Below, in pieces: positions 1-5,587 of a stretch of 9,654 bases of DNA. Position numbers and translations under genes: made by a program. The stretch spans positions 1 to 9,654 of the forward strand of contig CALMVM010000014.1 of the NCBI GenBank assembly GCA_937873255.1, read 5' to 3'. Source of the DNA: an uncultured Verrucomicrobiota bacterium. Its GTDB lineage: Bacteria; Verrucomicrobiota; Verrucomicrobiia; Chthoniobacterales; SZAS-18. Positions within the stretch are counted from its first letter, which is position 1, and each line of letters begins with the position of its first letter. The notes below the pieces were generated by a model that made no database searches, was not told the origin of the DNA, and saw only the letters and a list, made by a program, of their open reading frames with translations.

Positions 1-7
1 CCCCCTT

Positions 8-472
8 ATGGAACAACAACGCTCGCTCAACATGCAACTTCCCCGCGGCTGGTATCAGGTCGCGGGTTCCGTCCCGCACACCTTCCGTCGGCACGGGCTT
101 TCCACTCAGTCAGGTAAACTCCAGCTCTCGCTCCTTTCGCCGGTCGATGACCCGGCCTCGCTGGATTGCGAGAGCGCGCAGACGCTCCTGCGCGAGACGC
201 TCGTCAGCCAGGACATCGCCGTCGGCACGCCGATGACCTCCGGCTGCGAGCCGTGCGCGGCGGGCCTGATGGCATTCGCGGCGTATCGGCACGTCGGCGG
301 CCAGCATGAATACTGGCTGATCCCGTGCGAGGAGGCGACGGTCTTCGCCGCGTGGGAACAGGGCGCGAAGGCGACGGCCGGCATGGAGCGGCGCGACATC
401 CACGTCATGCTCAAGGAACTGTTCTTCGAGGACGCCAACTCCGCCGAGACGACGGCCGACGCCGAGGCGTAA
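8..472 (+). CDS. Hypothetical protein, about 154 aa, start uncertain
   Basis: I do not recognise this protein. The frame is open to the left window edge, so the true start may be the ATG at 8, the ATG at 32 (which gives an N-terminus MQLPRGWYQVAG) or a codon outside the window. The ATG at 32 looks a natural start because the sequence from there reads like a folded domain. The protein has no signal peptide or membrane segment. It is mixed alpha/beta in character, with four cysteines (CEPC pair near residues 80-83, plus C54 and C107), and ends in an acidic Ala/Glu/Thr tail after a helix containing RRDIHVMLKELFFED. Codon use is GC3-rich like the neighbours, which supports it being real. It converges on the gene ending at 496 with a 23-bp gap. 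Function unknown. Confidence 0.6.
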   Translation: MEQQRSLNMQLPRGWYQVAGSVPHTFRRHGLSTQSGKLQLSLLSPVDDPASLDCESAQTLLRETLVSQDIAVGTPMTSGCEPCAAGLMAFAAYRHVGGQHEYWLIPCEEATVFAAWEQGAKATAGMERRDIHVMLKELFFEDANSAETTADAEA

Positions 473-495
473 AGACCGCGCCCCGTGGCGATCCC

Positions 496-795
496 TCAGG
501 GGAAAGGCACGAGAAAGATTTTTCCCGTGTAAGGGCAGCGCACCTCCTGGCCGAGGTGGAATCCGGTCAGGTCCACAAAGCCGGCGTCCGGCGCGTACGG
601 ACTGCGCACGTAGCCCGGCTTGCCGGGCACGGGGATGCCAAAGGGAACGTCGGCGGATTTGTCGGCGGGGCTCTTGCCCGTCGCGGTCTGGCTCGGCGAC
701 GGGGACGGAGTCGGTTCGCCGGCCGAAACGGCCGCGCCAACGGCGAGCCATCCGGCCGCGAGCAGCGTCGCGGAGGCCGCGCGACGGAGGTTCAT
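496..795 (-). CDS. Small secreted protein of unknown function
   Basis: A 99-residue protein starting [20 protein letters not shown]. The first ~25 residues are a typical Sec signal peptide: two arginines, a hydrophobic Ala/Leu core and an AVSA cleavage site before GEP. A short Pro/Ser/Thr linker follows ([15 protein letters not shown]). The C-terminal segment (about residues 50-99) includes [15 protein letters not shown] and ends [19 protein letters not shown]. The mature protein is probably periplasmic or outer-membrane associated. I chose this start because the longer in-frame extension (to 1011) overlaps the upstream gene and the signal peptide begins exactly here. It lies 8 bp downstream of the gene at 804..1091, so the two are likely co-transcribed. 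The only Shine-Dalgarno-like sequence is a distant GGAGGG about 11 nt before the ATG. I recall similar short proteins from Verrucomicrobia but cannot name a function. Confidence 0.7.
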   Translation of the reverse strand: MNLRRAASATLLAAGWLAVGAAVSAGEPTPSPSPSQTATGKSPADKSADVPFGIPVPGKPGYVRSPYAPDAGFVDLTGFHLGQEVRCPYTGKIFLVPFP

Positions 796-803
796 CGGCG
801 GGA

Positions 804-1091
804 TCAACCCTCCACCCATTCCGCGTGGAAATGGGCGCACTCTTCCTTGATGCGCGCGACGATCTCCGCGCGCCGGTCGGCGGCCCATTCGGGGAAGACT
901 TCCCGCCAGCGTTCCTGCCCCGGCAGGTAGAAGGTGAACGGCTTGCCGGGGCGCGTCGGCGGATCGATGTAAATTTTGAAACTCTCGCCGTGCTCGCTGT
1001 ACTTCAGCCATTTCCAGCCCATCTCGATTTGAGGCTCGTTCTCGGTTTCCCAGTCGAACATGGAGGGCGCGGCGACACTGGCTAAAGGCAT
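804..1091 (-). CDS. Small conserved-looking soluble protein, function unknown
   Basis: Up to 95 residues. It is rich in aromatic and charged residues, including [19 protein letters not shown], then a [15 protein letters not shown] loop and a C-terminal helix ([20 protein letters not shown]). No signal peptide or membrane segment. The start may be the ATG at 1091 ([10 protein letters not shown]) or the ATG ten codons later ([10 protein letters not shown]). The latter begins the more hydrophilic, domain-like part, while the former has an AAAAAAGG purine run just upstream. The gene begins 10 bp after the cupin stop and ends 8 bp before the secreted-protein start, so it forms a tight three-gene unit with them. 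I know no characterised family for it; the cupin neighbour hints at a shared pathway, but that is only inference. Confidence 0.7.
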   Translation of the reverse strand: MPLASVAAPSMFDWETENEPQIEMGWKWLKYSEHGESFKIYIDPPTRPGKPFTFYLPGQERWREVFPEWAADRRAEIVARIKEECAHFHAEWVEG

Positions 1092-1101
1092 GGCCTTTTT
1101 T

Positions 1102-1581
1102 CTACTCTTCGCCGTCCCAATAGTCGAGATTTTCCGAACGGATATTTTGTCTTTTCGGCGAACGCACGGAGAACTTGTTGCTGTCGGGATAATGGGTCGA
1201 TTCGCCGATGGGATTACCGGCGACGACGTAGACGATGAGGTCAGCCTCGCTATCGTTGAAAAGCTGGTGTGGTTCGCCCGGTTTGAAGAGGAACGCGTCG
1301 CCCGTTTCGACGGCGGTCGTGCCGTCCTGATGACGCACTTTTCCCCGGCCCGAGATGATGTGGTAGAACTCCCACTGCGCGCTGTGCGAATGGTAGACGT
1401 ACGGCGCCTTGCCCGGCGGCACGCGCAGGATTTCCACGTGGAAAGTGTGGCTGTGTAACAGGTCGGTCGAGGACGGGTCGCGCCCGAGGGCTTCGGAGAC
1501 TTCCTTGCCGAAGCCGGCGTACTTGCCCTTGGGCGAGGCGAAGGGAATTTCTTCGAGGGTATTGGTGTTGATCTTGCGCAT
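1102..1581 (-). CDS. Cupin-domain protein
   Basis: A 159-residue single-domain cupin with both classical metal-binding motifs. Motif 1 spans about residues 57-78 (PGKAPYVYHSHSAQWEF), giving His64, His66 and Glu71. Motif 2 spans about 94-109 (GDAFLFKPGEPHQLFN), giving His105 and Asn109. All four expected ligands are present, so a divalent metal site (Fe, Mn or Zn) is likely intact. The C-terminal extension (THYPDSNKFSVRSP, then DYWDGEE) resembles uncharacterised cupins I know with a YPDS...DYWDGE ending; these are annotated only as cupin superfamily. Substrate unknown: it could be a small dioxygenase, isomerase or sugar/sensor-binding cupin. It is the first gene of a tight set with the two small genes downstream and starts 62 bp after the broken membrane-protein gene. 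No good ribosome-binding site is seen. Confidence 0.88.
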   Translation of the reverse strand: MRKINTNTLEEIPFASPKGKYAGFGKEVSEALGRDPSSTDLLHSHTFHVEILRVPPGKAPYVYHSHSAQWEFYHIISGRGKVRHQDGTTAVETGDAFLFKPGEPHQLFNDSEADLIVYVVAGNPIGESTHYPDSNKFSVRSPKRQNIRSENLDYWDGEE

Positions 1582-1643
1582 CGTTACTAAAGATAGGAAT
1601 GCCTCTCCGAGTCAGTCCCTAATTTTGAATTGGATGACAGGCG

Positions 1644-1969
1644 CTAACCGTCCTTTTTAATTTCATTTCCCGAGCGCCGGGCTAATTGTTCGACACGGTC
1701 CCAATCGAGAACCTGCTCCAAGACCGGCCAAGACATGACCGAGCGTCGGAACCATCCAATGTCCCGCAGCACCACGACGCCGAACGCAAGTCCAACGTAA
1801 ACCGCTGCGGAGGGTGTCACGAAGCATAAACAAATCCCGCGAGCCCGGCAAACAAAAGCAAGAGCAACGCGTAAATGAGCCGACTGGCCCAAAGTAGCCC
1901 GGCGATAGTCATGCGCCGTCCACGAAAGCGAAGATACAATTGTAGTTGGCGTTGCTGAATAGCCTTCAT
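1644..1969 (-). pseudogene. Small two-helix membrane protein gene with a frameshift
   Basis: Two ORFs in different frames read as one protein. The first starts at the ATG at 1969 (MKAIQQRQLQLYLRFRGRRM) and runs through a hydrophobic helix (LIYALLLLLFAGLAGFVYAS, residues 31-50) to a TGA at 1819..1817. The second frame continues from about 1820 as VTPSAAVYVGLAFGVVVLRD, then IGWFRRSVMSWPVLEQVLDW and DRVEQLARRSGNEIKKDG, stopping at 1644. Joined, they give a coherent ~108-residue protein: basic N-terminus, two transmembrane helices and an amphipathic cytosolic tail. The frame change is what a loss of one base (or a -1 shift) would cause. Alternatively GTG (1820..1818) overlaps the TGA, so two translationally coupled peptides are possible; I think a lesion or sequencing error likelier. 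Function unknown. Its start lies 13 bp from the edge of the inserted element at 1983..2988. Confidence 0.6.
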
Positions 1970-1974
1970 CGTGC

Positions 1975-1982
1975 GGAAGCAG
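1975..1982 (+). repeat. Putative 8-bp target-site duplication, left copy
   Basis: GGAAGCAG directly outside the left inverted repeat. It matches GGAGGCAG at the other side in 7 of 8 positions. With equal base frequencies a match this good or better has a chance of about 25/65536, somewhat higher in GC-rich DNA. The single difference would be a mutation after insertion. Confidence 0.55.
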
Positions 1983-1998
1983 GGTGGTGTCCTAATTT
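1983..1998 (+). repeat. Left terminal inverted repeat of the cassette
   Basis: GGTGGTGTCCTAATTT on the plus strand. The outer 11 bases match the reverse complement of the right end perfectly, and 15 of 16 match overall. It abuts the direct repeat copy GGAAGCAG at 1975..1982. Confidence 0.7.
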
Positions 1999-2021
1999 GC
2001 AGCTTTGGATTTTAAAGCTGC
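1999..2021. terminator. Hairpin across the kinase stop codon, possible weak terminator
   Basis: Perfect 8-bp stem GCAGCTTT (1999..2006) / AAAGCTGC (2014..2021) with a 7-base loop. The TAA stop of the kinase (2014..2012) lies at the junction of loop and stem. On the minus strand the stem is followed by AAATTAGG rather than a T-run, so it is not a standard intrinsic terminator. It may stabilise the 3' end of the transcript or be part of the element end recognised for movement. The stem is certain; its role is a guess. Confidence 0.35.
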
Positions 2022-2959
2022 GCGAGGGTATCGAGAAAGAATTGACGGAGACGCTGATCGTACTCGGAATTTGTGTCTACCTCGGCCCGATTGAATTGCA
2101 TGCCTCGCTCGGACATGAAACCTGCCAGGATAAGAGCCAGGTACACCCGAAACAGCCGATCATCAGCAAAGCCAGCGACCCGCATCCAGGTCGCCGTGTA
2201 ATCGAGCGGCAGGCCCCGGGTGAGGAGCGCCACCCAGGTAAGAGCCACCGCGAAGCGTGGATCACCGAAGCAGAGGTCATCCACGTCAACGATGCCGGAA
2301 AATCGTCCCTCCGCCGTGACGATGACGTTCTTGGTGGTCGTATCGTGCAGGAAGGGGGTCGGTGCGACCGCGTTGAGCACGCCTTCCATGTCTTGGAGGA
2401 CCGCGAAAAGCGGCTCGATTTCTTCCACGTCGTAGATCCCGGCCGCGACGATGCGCGCTCGGGTCCATTCCCGGCCGGAGAGAAAAAATTGCGACCAACT
2501 CGTATGAGGAGCCTCCTGGCAGGAAACCGCATACCCGTACCGGTCGGCGGCACTGGGTAAATCTGCGACAATCCGCTGGGCGGCCACCACGGCCGTCACA
2601 ACCGCGTCGGCCTGGTCTTTGGACAAACTTCCGATCACGTCGCCAAGATCGGTGCCGGGAAGCCGCTCCAAAATCAGGCAGGGAAAGGGACCGTCCAGGT
2701 TCTCCGCCAAGATCGCGGGCAGCGGTACCCCGCGCGGACGAAGCAGCCGGGAAAGCCGGGCGGCTCCACGCATCGCCGCATGGCCGTACGAGGCGGCGAT
2801 GCGGACGACCACCGGGGGGTGATCCTCGAACGTCGCCTCGTAAACGTAATGCATGTTCCCCGTCAGGAAGCGTCGTAACTCAAGTGGTTGGACACCGATG
2901 TTTTGAACGACGATTTGCCGAGCTAGGTGTTCATCTGGCACTGTGACGTCGGCAGGCAT
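2012..2959 (-). CDS. Aminoglycoside phosphotransferase (APH)-family kinase, cassette passenger
   Basis: A 315-residue protein with the APH/choline-kinase fold (phosphotransferase enzyme family, PF01636 type), the usual length for the family. The N-lobe has the nucleotide-binding strands (MHYVYEATFEDHPPVVVRIA, residues 36-55) with Arg53 where the ATP-anchoring basic residue is expected. The hinge region reads CLILERLPGTDLGD (94-107). The catalytic loop reads FLHDTTTKNVIV (203-214), with catalytic Asp206 and Asn211 at the normal spacing. The Mg-binding segment is GIVDVDDLCFGDP (222-234). The active site therefore looks intact, although the usual HGD is LHD here. The substrate cannot be read from sequence: it could be an antibiotic, a sugar, an amino alcohol or another small molecule. 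The ATG at 2959 is chosen because it gives a full N-lobe. The gene has a lower-GC stretch than ilvD (31/60 in 2041..2100 against 46/60 in 3361..3420), which fits acquisition. It is co-oriented with ilvD. Confidence 0.88.
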   Translation of the reverse strand: MPADVTVPDEHLARQIVVQNIGVQPLELRRFLTGNMHYVYEATFEDHPPVVVRIAASYGHAAMRGAARLSRLLRPRGVPLPAILAENLDGPFPCLILERLPGTDLGDVIGSLSKDQADAVVTAVVAAQRIVADLPSAADRYGYAVSCQEAPHTSWSQFFLSGREWTRARIVAAGIYDVEEIEPLFAVLQDMEGVLNAVAPTPFLHDTTTKNVIVTAEGRFSGIVDVDDLCFGDPRFAVALTWVALLTRGLPLDYTATWMRVAGFADDRLFRVYLALILAGFMSERGMQFNRAEVDTNSEYDQRLRQFFLDTLAQL

Positions 2960-2972
2960 AATTTGTAGTTTT

Positions 2973-2988
2973 AAATCAGGACACCACC
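2973..2988 (-). repeat. Right terminal inverted repeat of the cassette
   Basis: On the minus strand this reads GGTGGTGTCCTGATTT. It sits 14 bp upstream of the kinase ATG (2959), so the repeat and the next few bases form the whole leader of the kinase gene. No Shine-Dalgarno sequence is visible there. It abuts the direct repeat copy GGAGGCAG at 2989..2996. Confidence 0.7.
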
Positions 2989-2996
2989 GGAGGCAG
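2989..2996 (+). repeat. Putative 8-bp target-site duplication, right copy
   Basis: GGAGGCAG directly outside the right inverted repeat, 24 bp beyond the ilvD stop codon. It is the partner of GGAAGCAG at 1975..1982 (7/8 identical). Confidence 0.55.
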
Positions 2997-3020
2997 AGAA
3001 CGTAACCATCGTATTTTCTT

Positions 3021-4715
3021 TTAATCCGTCACCGCCCCGCGCGACGCGGGGCTGACCACCCGCGCGTACTTCGCCAACACCCCGCGCGTGTAACGCGGCT
3101 CGGGGCGTTTCCATTGCGCCAGGCGCGCGGAGATTTCCTCGTCGGGCACGCCGAGATCGACGCGGTGTTTCTCGGCGTCAATCGTGATCGAGTCCCCGTC
3201 GCGCACAATCGCCAGCGCCCCGCCCTCGAACGCCTCCGGCGTGATGTGCCCCACCACGAACCCGTGGCTGCCGCCCGAAAACCGCCCGTCAGTGATCAGC
3301 GCCACCTCCTTGCCCAACCCGCGCCCCATGATCGCCGAGGTCGGCGACAACATCTCGCGCATCCCCGGCCCGCCGCGCGGCCCCTCGTAGCGAATCACGA
3401 CCACGTCGCCGGCCACGACCGTGCCGCTGAGGATGTGGTCCAGCGCGAGTTCCTCGCTGTTGAACACACGCGCCTTCCCCACGAACCGCAGCCCCTCCTT
3501 GCCCGTGATCTTGGCGACCGCGCCGCCCTTGGCGAGATTGCCGTATAATACGACCAGATGCCCCTCGGGCTTGATCGGATCGTCGAACGAACGGACCACC
3601 GTCTGGCCGGCGGGATACGGCTGCACGTTGGTGAGGTTTTCGGCGAGCGTTCGGCCCGTGACCGTCAGGCAATCACCGTGCAGCAAGCCACGGTCGAGCA
3701 GGGTTTTCATCAACGGCAAAAGCCCGCCGATGGCGACGAGTTCGGCCATGACGTGCTTGCCGCTCGGCTTGAGGTCGGCCAGCACCGGCACCCGCGCGCC
3801 GACCCGCGTAAAATCGTCGATGTGGAGCGGCACCTCCGCCGCGTGCGCGATGGCCAGCAGATGCAGCACGGCGTTGGTCGAGCCGCCCAGCGCCGTAACG
3901 ACCGTGATCGCGTTTTCAAATGCATTGCGCGTCATGATGTCGCGCGGACGCAGGTTGCGCGACACCAGATACGCGACGGCCGCCCCCGCGTCGTGGCAAT
4001 CGCGTTTCTTGTCGTTGCCGACGGCCGTCTGCGCGCTGGAATTGGGCAAGCTCATGCCCATCGCCTCGATGGCCGAGGCCATCGTGTTGGCCGTGTACAT
4101 CCCGCCGCAGCTTCCGGGACCGGGGATCGCGCAACGCTCGATGTCGGCCAGTTCGCCGTCGTCGATCTTGCCGGCGGCATGCTGGCCCACCGCCTCGAAG
4201 ACACTGACGATGTCGAGGTTCTTGCCGCGCAGGCAGCCGGGCAGGATCGTCCCGCCGTAGACGAACACCGCCGGGCGGTTGAGCCGCGCGAGTGCGATCA
4301 GGCAGCCCGGCATGTTCTTGTCGCAGCCGCCGATGGCCACGAGTCCGTCGAACCCCTCGCCGCCCGCGACCGTCTCGATGGAATCCGCGATGACCTCGCG
4401 CGACACGAGCGAATATTTCATCCCCTCGGTGCCCATCGAGATGCCGTCGGAAACGGTGATCGTGTTGAAGATGACCGCCTTCGCCCCGGCGGCGTCGGCC
4501 CCGGCGGCGGCGTGGCGGGCCAACTCGTCGATGTGGATGTTGCAGGGCGTGACCTGACTCCACGTCGAGGCGATGCCGACCTGCGAGCGGGCGAAGTCCT
4601 CCTTGCCGAACCCGACGGCATACAGCATCGCGCGGCTGGCGGCGCGGTCGGGCCCGTCGAGCATCGGGCCGGAAAACGCACGGTGGGCGGACGGGGACGA
4701 TTCAGATGGAGTCAT
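3021..4715 (-). CDS. ilvD: Dihydroxy-acid dehydratase
   Basis: A 564-residue enzyme of the IlvD/Edd family that dehydrates 2,3-dihydroxy-isovalerate and 2,3-dihydroxy-3-methylvalerate to the 2-keto acids, the step before transamination in valine and isoleucine synthesis; cytosolic. Seen in the sequence: [15 protein letters not shown] (Cys58), [12 protein letters not shown] (Cys131), [14 protein letters not shown] (Cys203), [17 protein letters not shown], and near the C-terminus [19 protein letters not shown]. Having all three cysteines (TPCN, CDK, GSCGGM) points to the [2Fe-2S] type rather than the E. coli-like [4Fe-4S] type, in which the first position is GHVHL. Length is normal. The frame is open further upstream to 4823, but that extension is translated from a dispersed repeat, so the ATG at 4715 ([10 protein letters not shown]) is preferred. 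No Shine-Dalgarno motif is seen. No other ilv genes lie in the window. Confidence 0.97.
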   Translation of the reverse strand: MTPSESSPSAHRAFSGPMLDGPDRAASRAMLYAVGFGKEDFARSQVGIASTWSQVTPCNIHIDELARHAAAGADAAGAKAVIFNTITVSDGISMGTEGMKYSLVSREVIADSIETVAGGEGFDGLVAIGGCDKNMPGCLIALARLNRPAVFVYGGTILPGCLRGKNLDIVSVFEAVGQHAAGKIDDGELADIERCAIPGPGSCGGMYTANTMASAIEAMGMSLPNSSAQTAVGNDKKRDCHDAGAAVAYLVSRNLRPRDIMTRNAFENAITVVTALGGSTNAVLHLLAIAHAAEVPLHIDDFTRVGARVPVLADLKPSGKHVMAELVAIGGLLPLMKTLLDRGLLHGDCLTVTGRTLAENLTNVQPYPAGQTVVRSFDDPIKPEGHLVVLYGNLAKGGAVAKITGKEGLRFVGKARVFNSEELALDHILSGTVVAGDVVVIRYEGPRGGPGMREMLSPTSAIMGRGLGKEVALITDGRFSGGSHGFVVGHITPEAFEGGALAIVRDGDSITIDAEKHRVDLGVPDEEISARLAQWKRPEPRYTRGVLAKYARVVSPASRGAVTD

Positions 4716-4725
4716 TGGAGAGATG

Positions 4726-4821
4726 GTCCGCAGATTACGCAGATTAGAAGAGGGAGGAGGACAAAAAAAGATCGCTTCGGCCGTCCTCCCCAATCTGCGC
4801 AAATCTGCGTAATCTGCGGAC
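4726..4821. repeat. Palindromic dispersed repeat of CGCAGATTA type upstream of ilvD
   Basis: GTCCGCAGATTACGCAGATT (4726..4745) pairs perfectly over 20 bp with 4802..4821. An inner 7-bp pair GGAGGAC (4756..4762) / GTCCTCC (4783..4789) continues the hairpin. Each arm is itself made of ~9-10-base units (CGCAGATTA); the right arm has three (4792..4819). Repeats built on '(C)GCAGATTA' are, from memory, scattered through intergenic regions of many GC-rich and environmental bacteria and, when wrongly translated, give peptides such as ICVICG or LRNLRT, as happens here on both strands. The transcript of ilvD would probably carry this hairpin in its leader unless the promoter lies between it and 4715. 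Confidence 0.8.
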
Positions 4822-4845
4822 AAATCTTCCCTGCCCTCGCAGAGG

Positions 4846-5384
4846 TCAATGGTGATGAATATCCACGTCGCCGGGCCCGACGATCTTCAGGTAGAACGTC
4901 CCCGTAGGATGCTCCAGCGGCGACGGACCGTCGTCGTGGACCCCGTCGATTCGCCGGGCGCGTAGGTGAAGAGCGATTCCGCGTCGGTGACGCGCCAGCT
5001 TTCCACGAACGCGCTGATTCCCGGCGCGTCGTCCGCCGCGCACACCTTGCCCTCGCGGTCCGTCAGGTCGTTGGCGGGGTTGCCGTCGTTGCTGCCGAGC
5101 AGGCCGCAATGACCGGACGCGGGCGCGTTCCATTCGAGATCGACGTTCAGATATCGCCCGTTGCACTGGATATAGACGACCGACAGGTCCGGCCAGACGA
5201 CGGCGGCGTCGGTCAGCCGGCCCCCGGAACGCCACACGCCGACCGCCCCGCCGCCGGGCAGGTCGCCTTGGAGGAAGGGAGTGCCGGGAGTAGTCGGCTT
5301 CGGATCGCAACCCGCGACGGACCAGAGGAGGACGAACGCGGCGAGAAAGCGGAGTAAATTCCGGGGAGCCATGCACTTGTTCAT
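4846..5384 (-). pseudogene. Lipoprotein with partial von Willebrand type D domain, C-terminus frameshifted
   Basis: It starts MNKCMAPRNLLRFLAAFVLL and has a lipoprotein signal ending in the lipobox VAGC, so lipidation at Cys26 (Cys22 if the ATG at 5372 is used) is expected. After a Pro/Thr linker comes a segment like the second half of a VWD domain: VYIQCNGRYLNVDLEW, then HCGLLGSNDGNPANDLTDREG and SWRVTDAESLFTYAPGEST. The usual VWD beginning (GDPH...DG) is missing, so the domain is truncated. After YAPGEST the frame runs into an unnatural Arg/Thr-rich tail ending at 4887. Shifting by one base at the C run at 4941..4944 gives [20 protein letters not shown] and then [11 protein letters not shown] with a stop at 4846, which looks like genuine coding sequence. 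So a one-base loss (mutation or homopolymer error) is likely. Without it the CDS would be 4887..5384. Role unknown; probably cell-envelope adhesion or binding. Confidence 0.55.
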
Positions 5385-5490
5385 ACAGACACCGTGCGGC
5401 GCGGTCAACGTCAACCCGGTCATCGACCCGGGACCGGACTGCCCGAAGATGGGCAACCTCGCCCTTTTCTCCTGCTTCCTTTCCCCCCTC

Positions 5491-5537
5491 AAAAAAGGAC
5501 CTCCGGGCAGCCGGGCACCCGCCCGATCACCCGGAGG
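5491..5537 (-). terminator. Rho-independent terminator of the PRC-barrel gene
   Basis: On the minus strand an 8-bp perfect stem CCTCCGGG (5537..5530) / CCCGGAGG (5507..5500), with an inner nested 5-bp CGGGC/GCCCG stem, is followed by TCCTTTTTT (5499..5491). It lies 50 bp past the stop codon at 5588 and reads in the same direction as that gene. GC-rich stem plus T-run make this the clearest terminator in the window. It should separate the PRC-barrel gene from the lipoprotein gene downstream. Confidence 0.85.
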
Positions 5538-5587
5538 CTGTTGTTTCACCTCAACACCGGCCGTGCTGCCGACCGGAATCTGTCTCC

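Larger units (their letters stand above)
1983..2988. mobile_element. Putative transposase-less mobile insertion cassette carrying a kinase gene
   Basis: A 1006-bp segment bounded by inverted repeats and flanked by an imperfect 8-bp direct repeat. The first 16 bp (GGTGGTGTCCTAATTT) are repeated in inverse orientation at the other end (GGTGGTGTCCTGATTT) with one mismatch. GGAAGCAG lies immediately left and GGAGGCAG immediately right. About 94% of the segment is one kinase-family gene, with 29 bp between each outer edge and the start or stop codon. No transposase is encoded. This matches the published idea of mobile insertion cassettes, in which insertion-sequence ends enclose a passenger gene and move using a transposase supplied in trans. 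Eight-base target duplications are typical of several IS families, including IS1595 and IS6; I cannot assign the family from the ends alone. The element lies 32 bp beyond the ilvD stop. Confidence 0.6.

Noticed and set aside
473..495. Terminator between the convergent genes ending at 472 and 496
   Set aside because: Only a loose CCCC/GGGG pairing with a long loop can be drawn and there is no T-run.
1818..1836. Programmed -1 ribosomal frameshift in the small membrane-protein gene
   Set aside because: No X_XXY_YYZ slippery heptamer was found in frame near the switch and no obvious downstream stem; a one-base lesion or error is simpler.
1946..2560. 204-codon plus-strand open frame antisense to the kinase gene
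   Set aside because: It crosses the inverted repeat at the element end and shows no domain; the opposite strand has clear APH motifs.
1983..2996. Integron gene cassette (attC) as explanation for the kinase unit
   Set aside because: The ends are simple inverted repeats with flanking direct repeats. No RYYYAAC/GTTRRRY core pair was seen, so an IS-type cassette fits better.
3034..3052. GCCCCGCG/CGCGGGGC hairpin near the ilvD stop as a terminator
   Set aside because: The stem is inside the coding sequence and is followed by an A-rich, not T-rich, stretch on the minus strand.
3558..4907. 449-codon open frame on the plus strand antisense to ilvD
   Set aside because: It lies opposite an unmistakable ilvD, is Arg/His/Asp-rich with no domain, and its end reads through the dispersed repeat (ICVICG). 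It is a GC-bias shadow.
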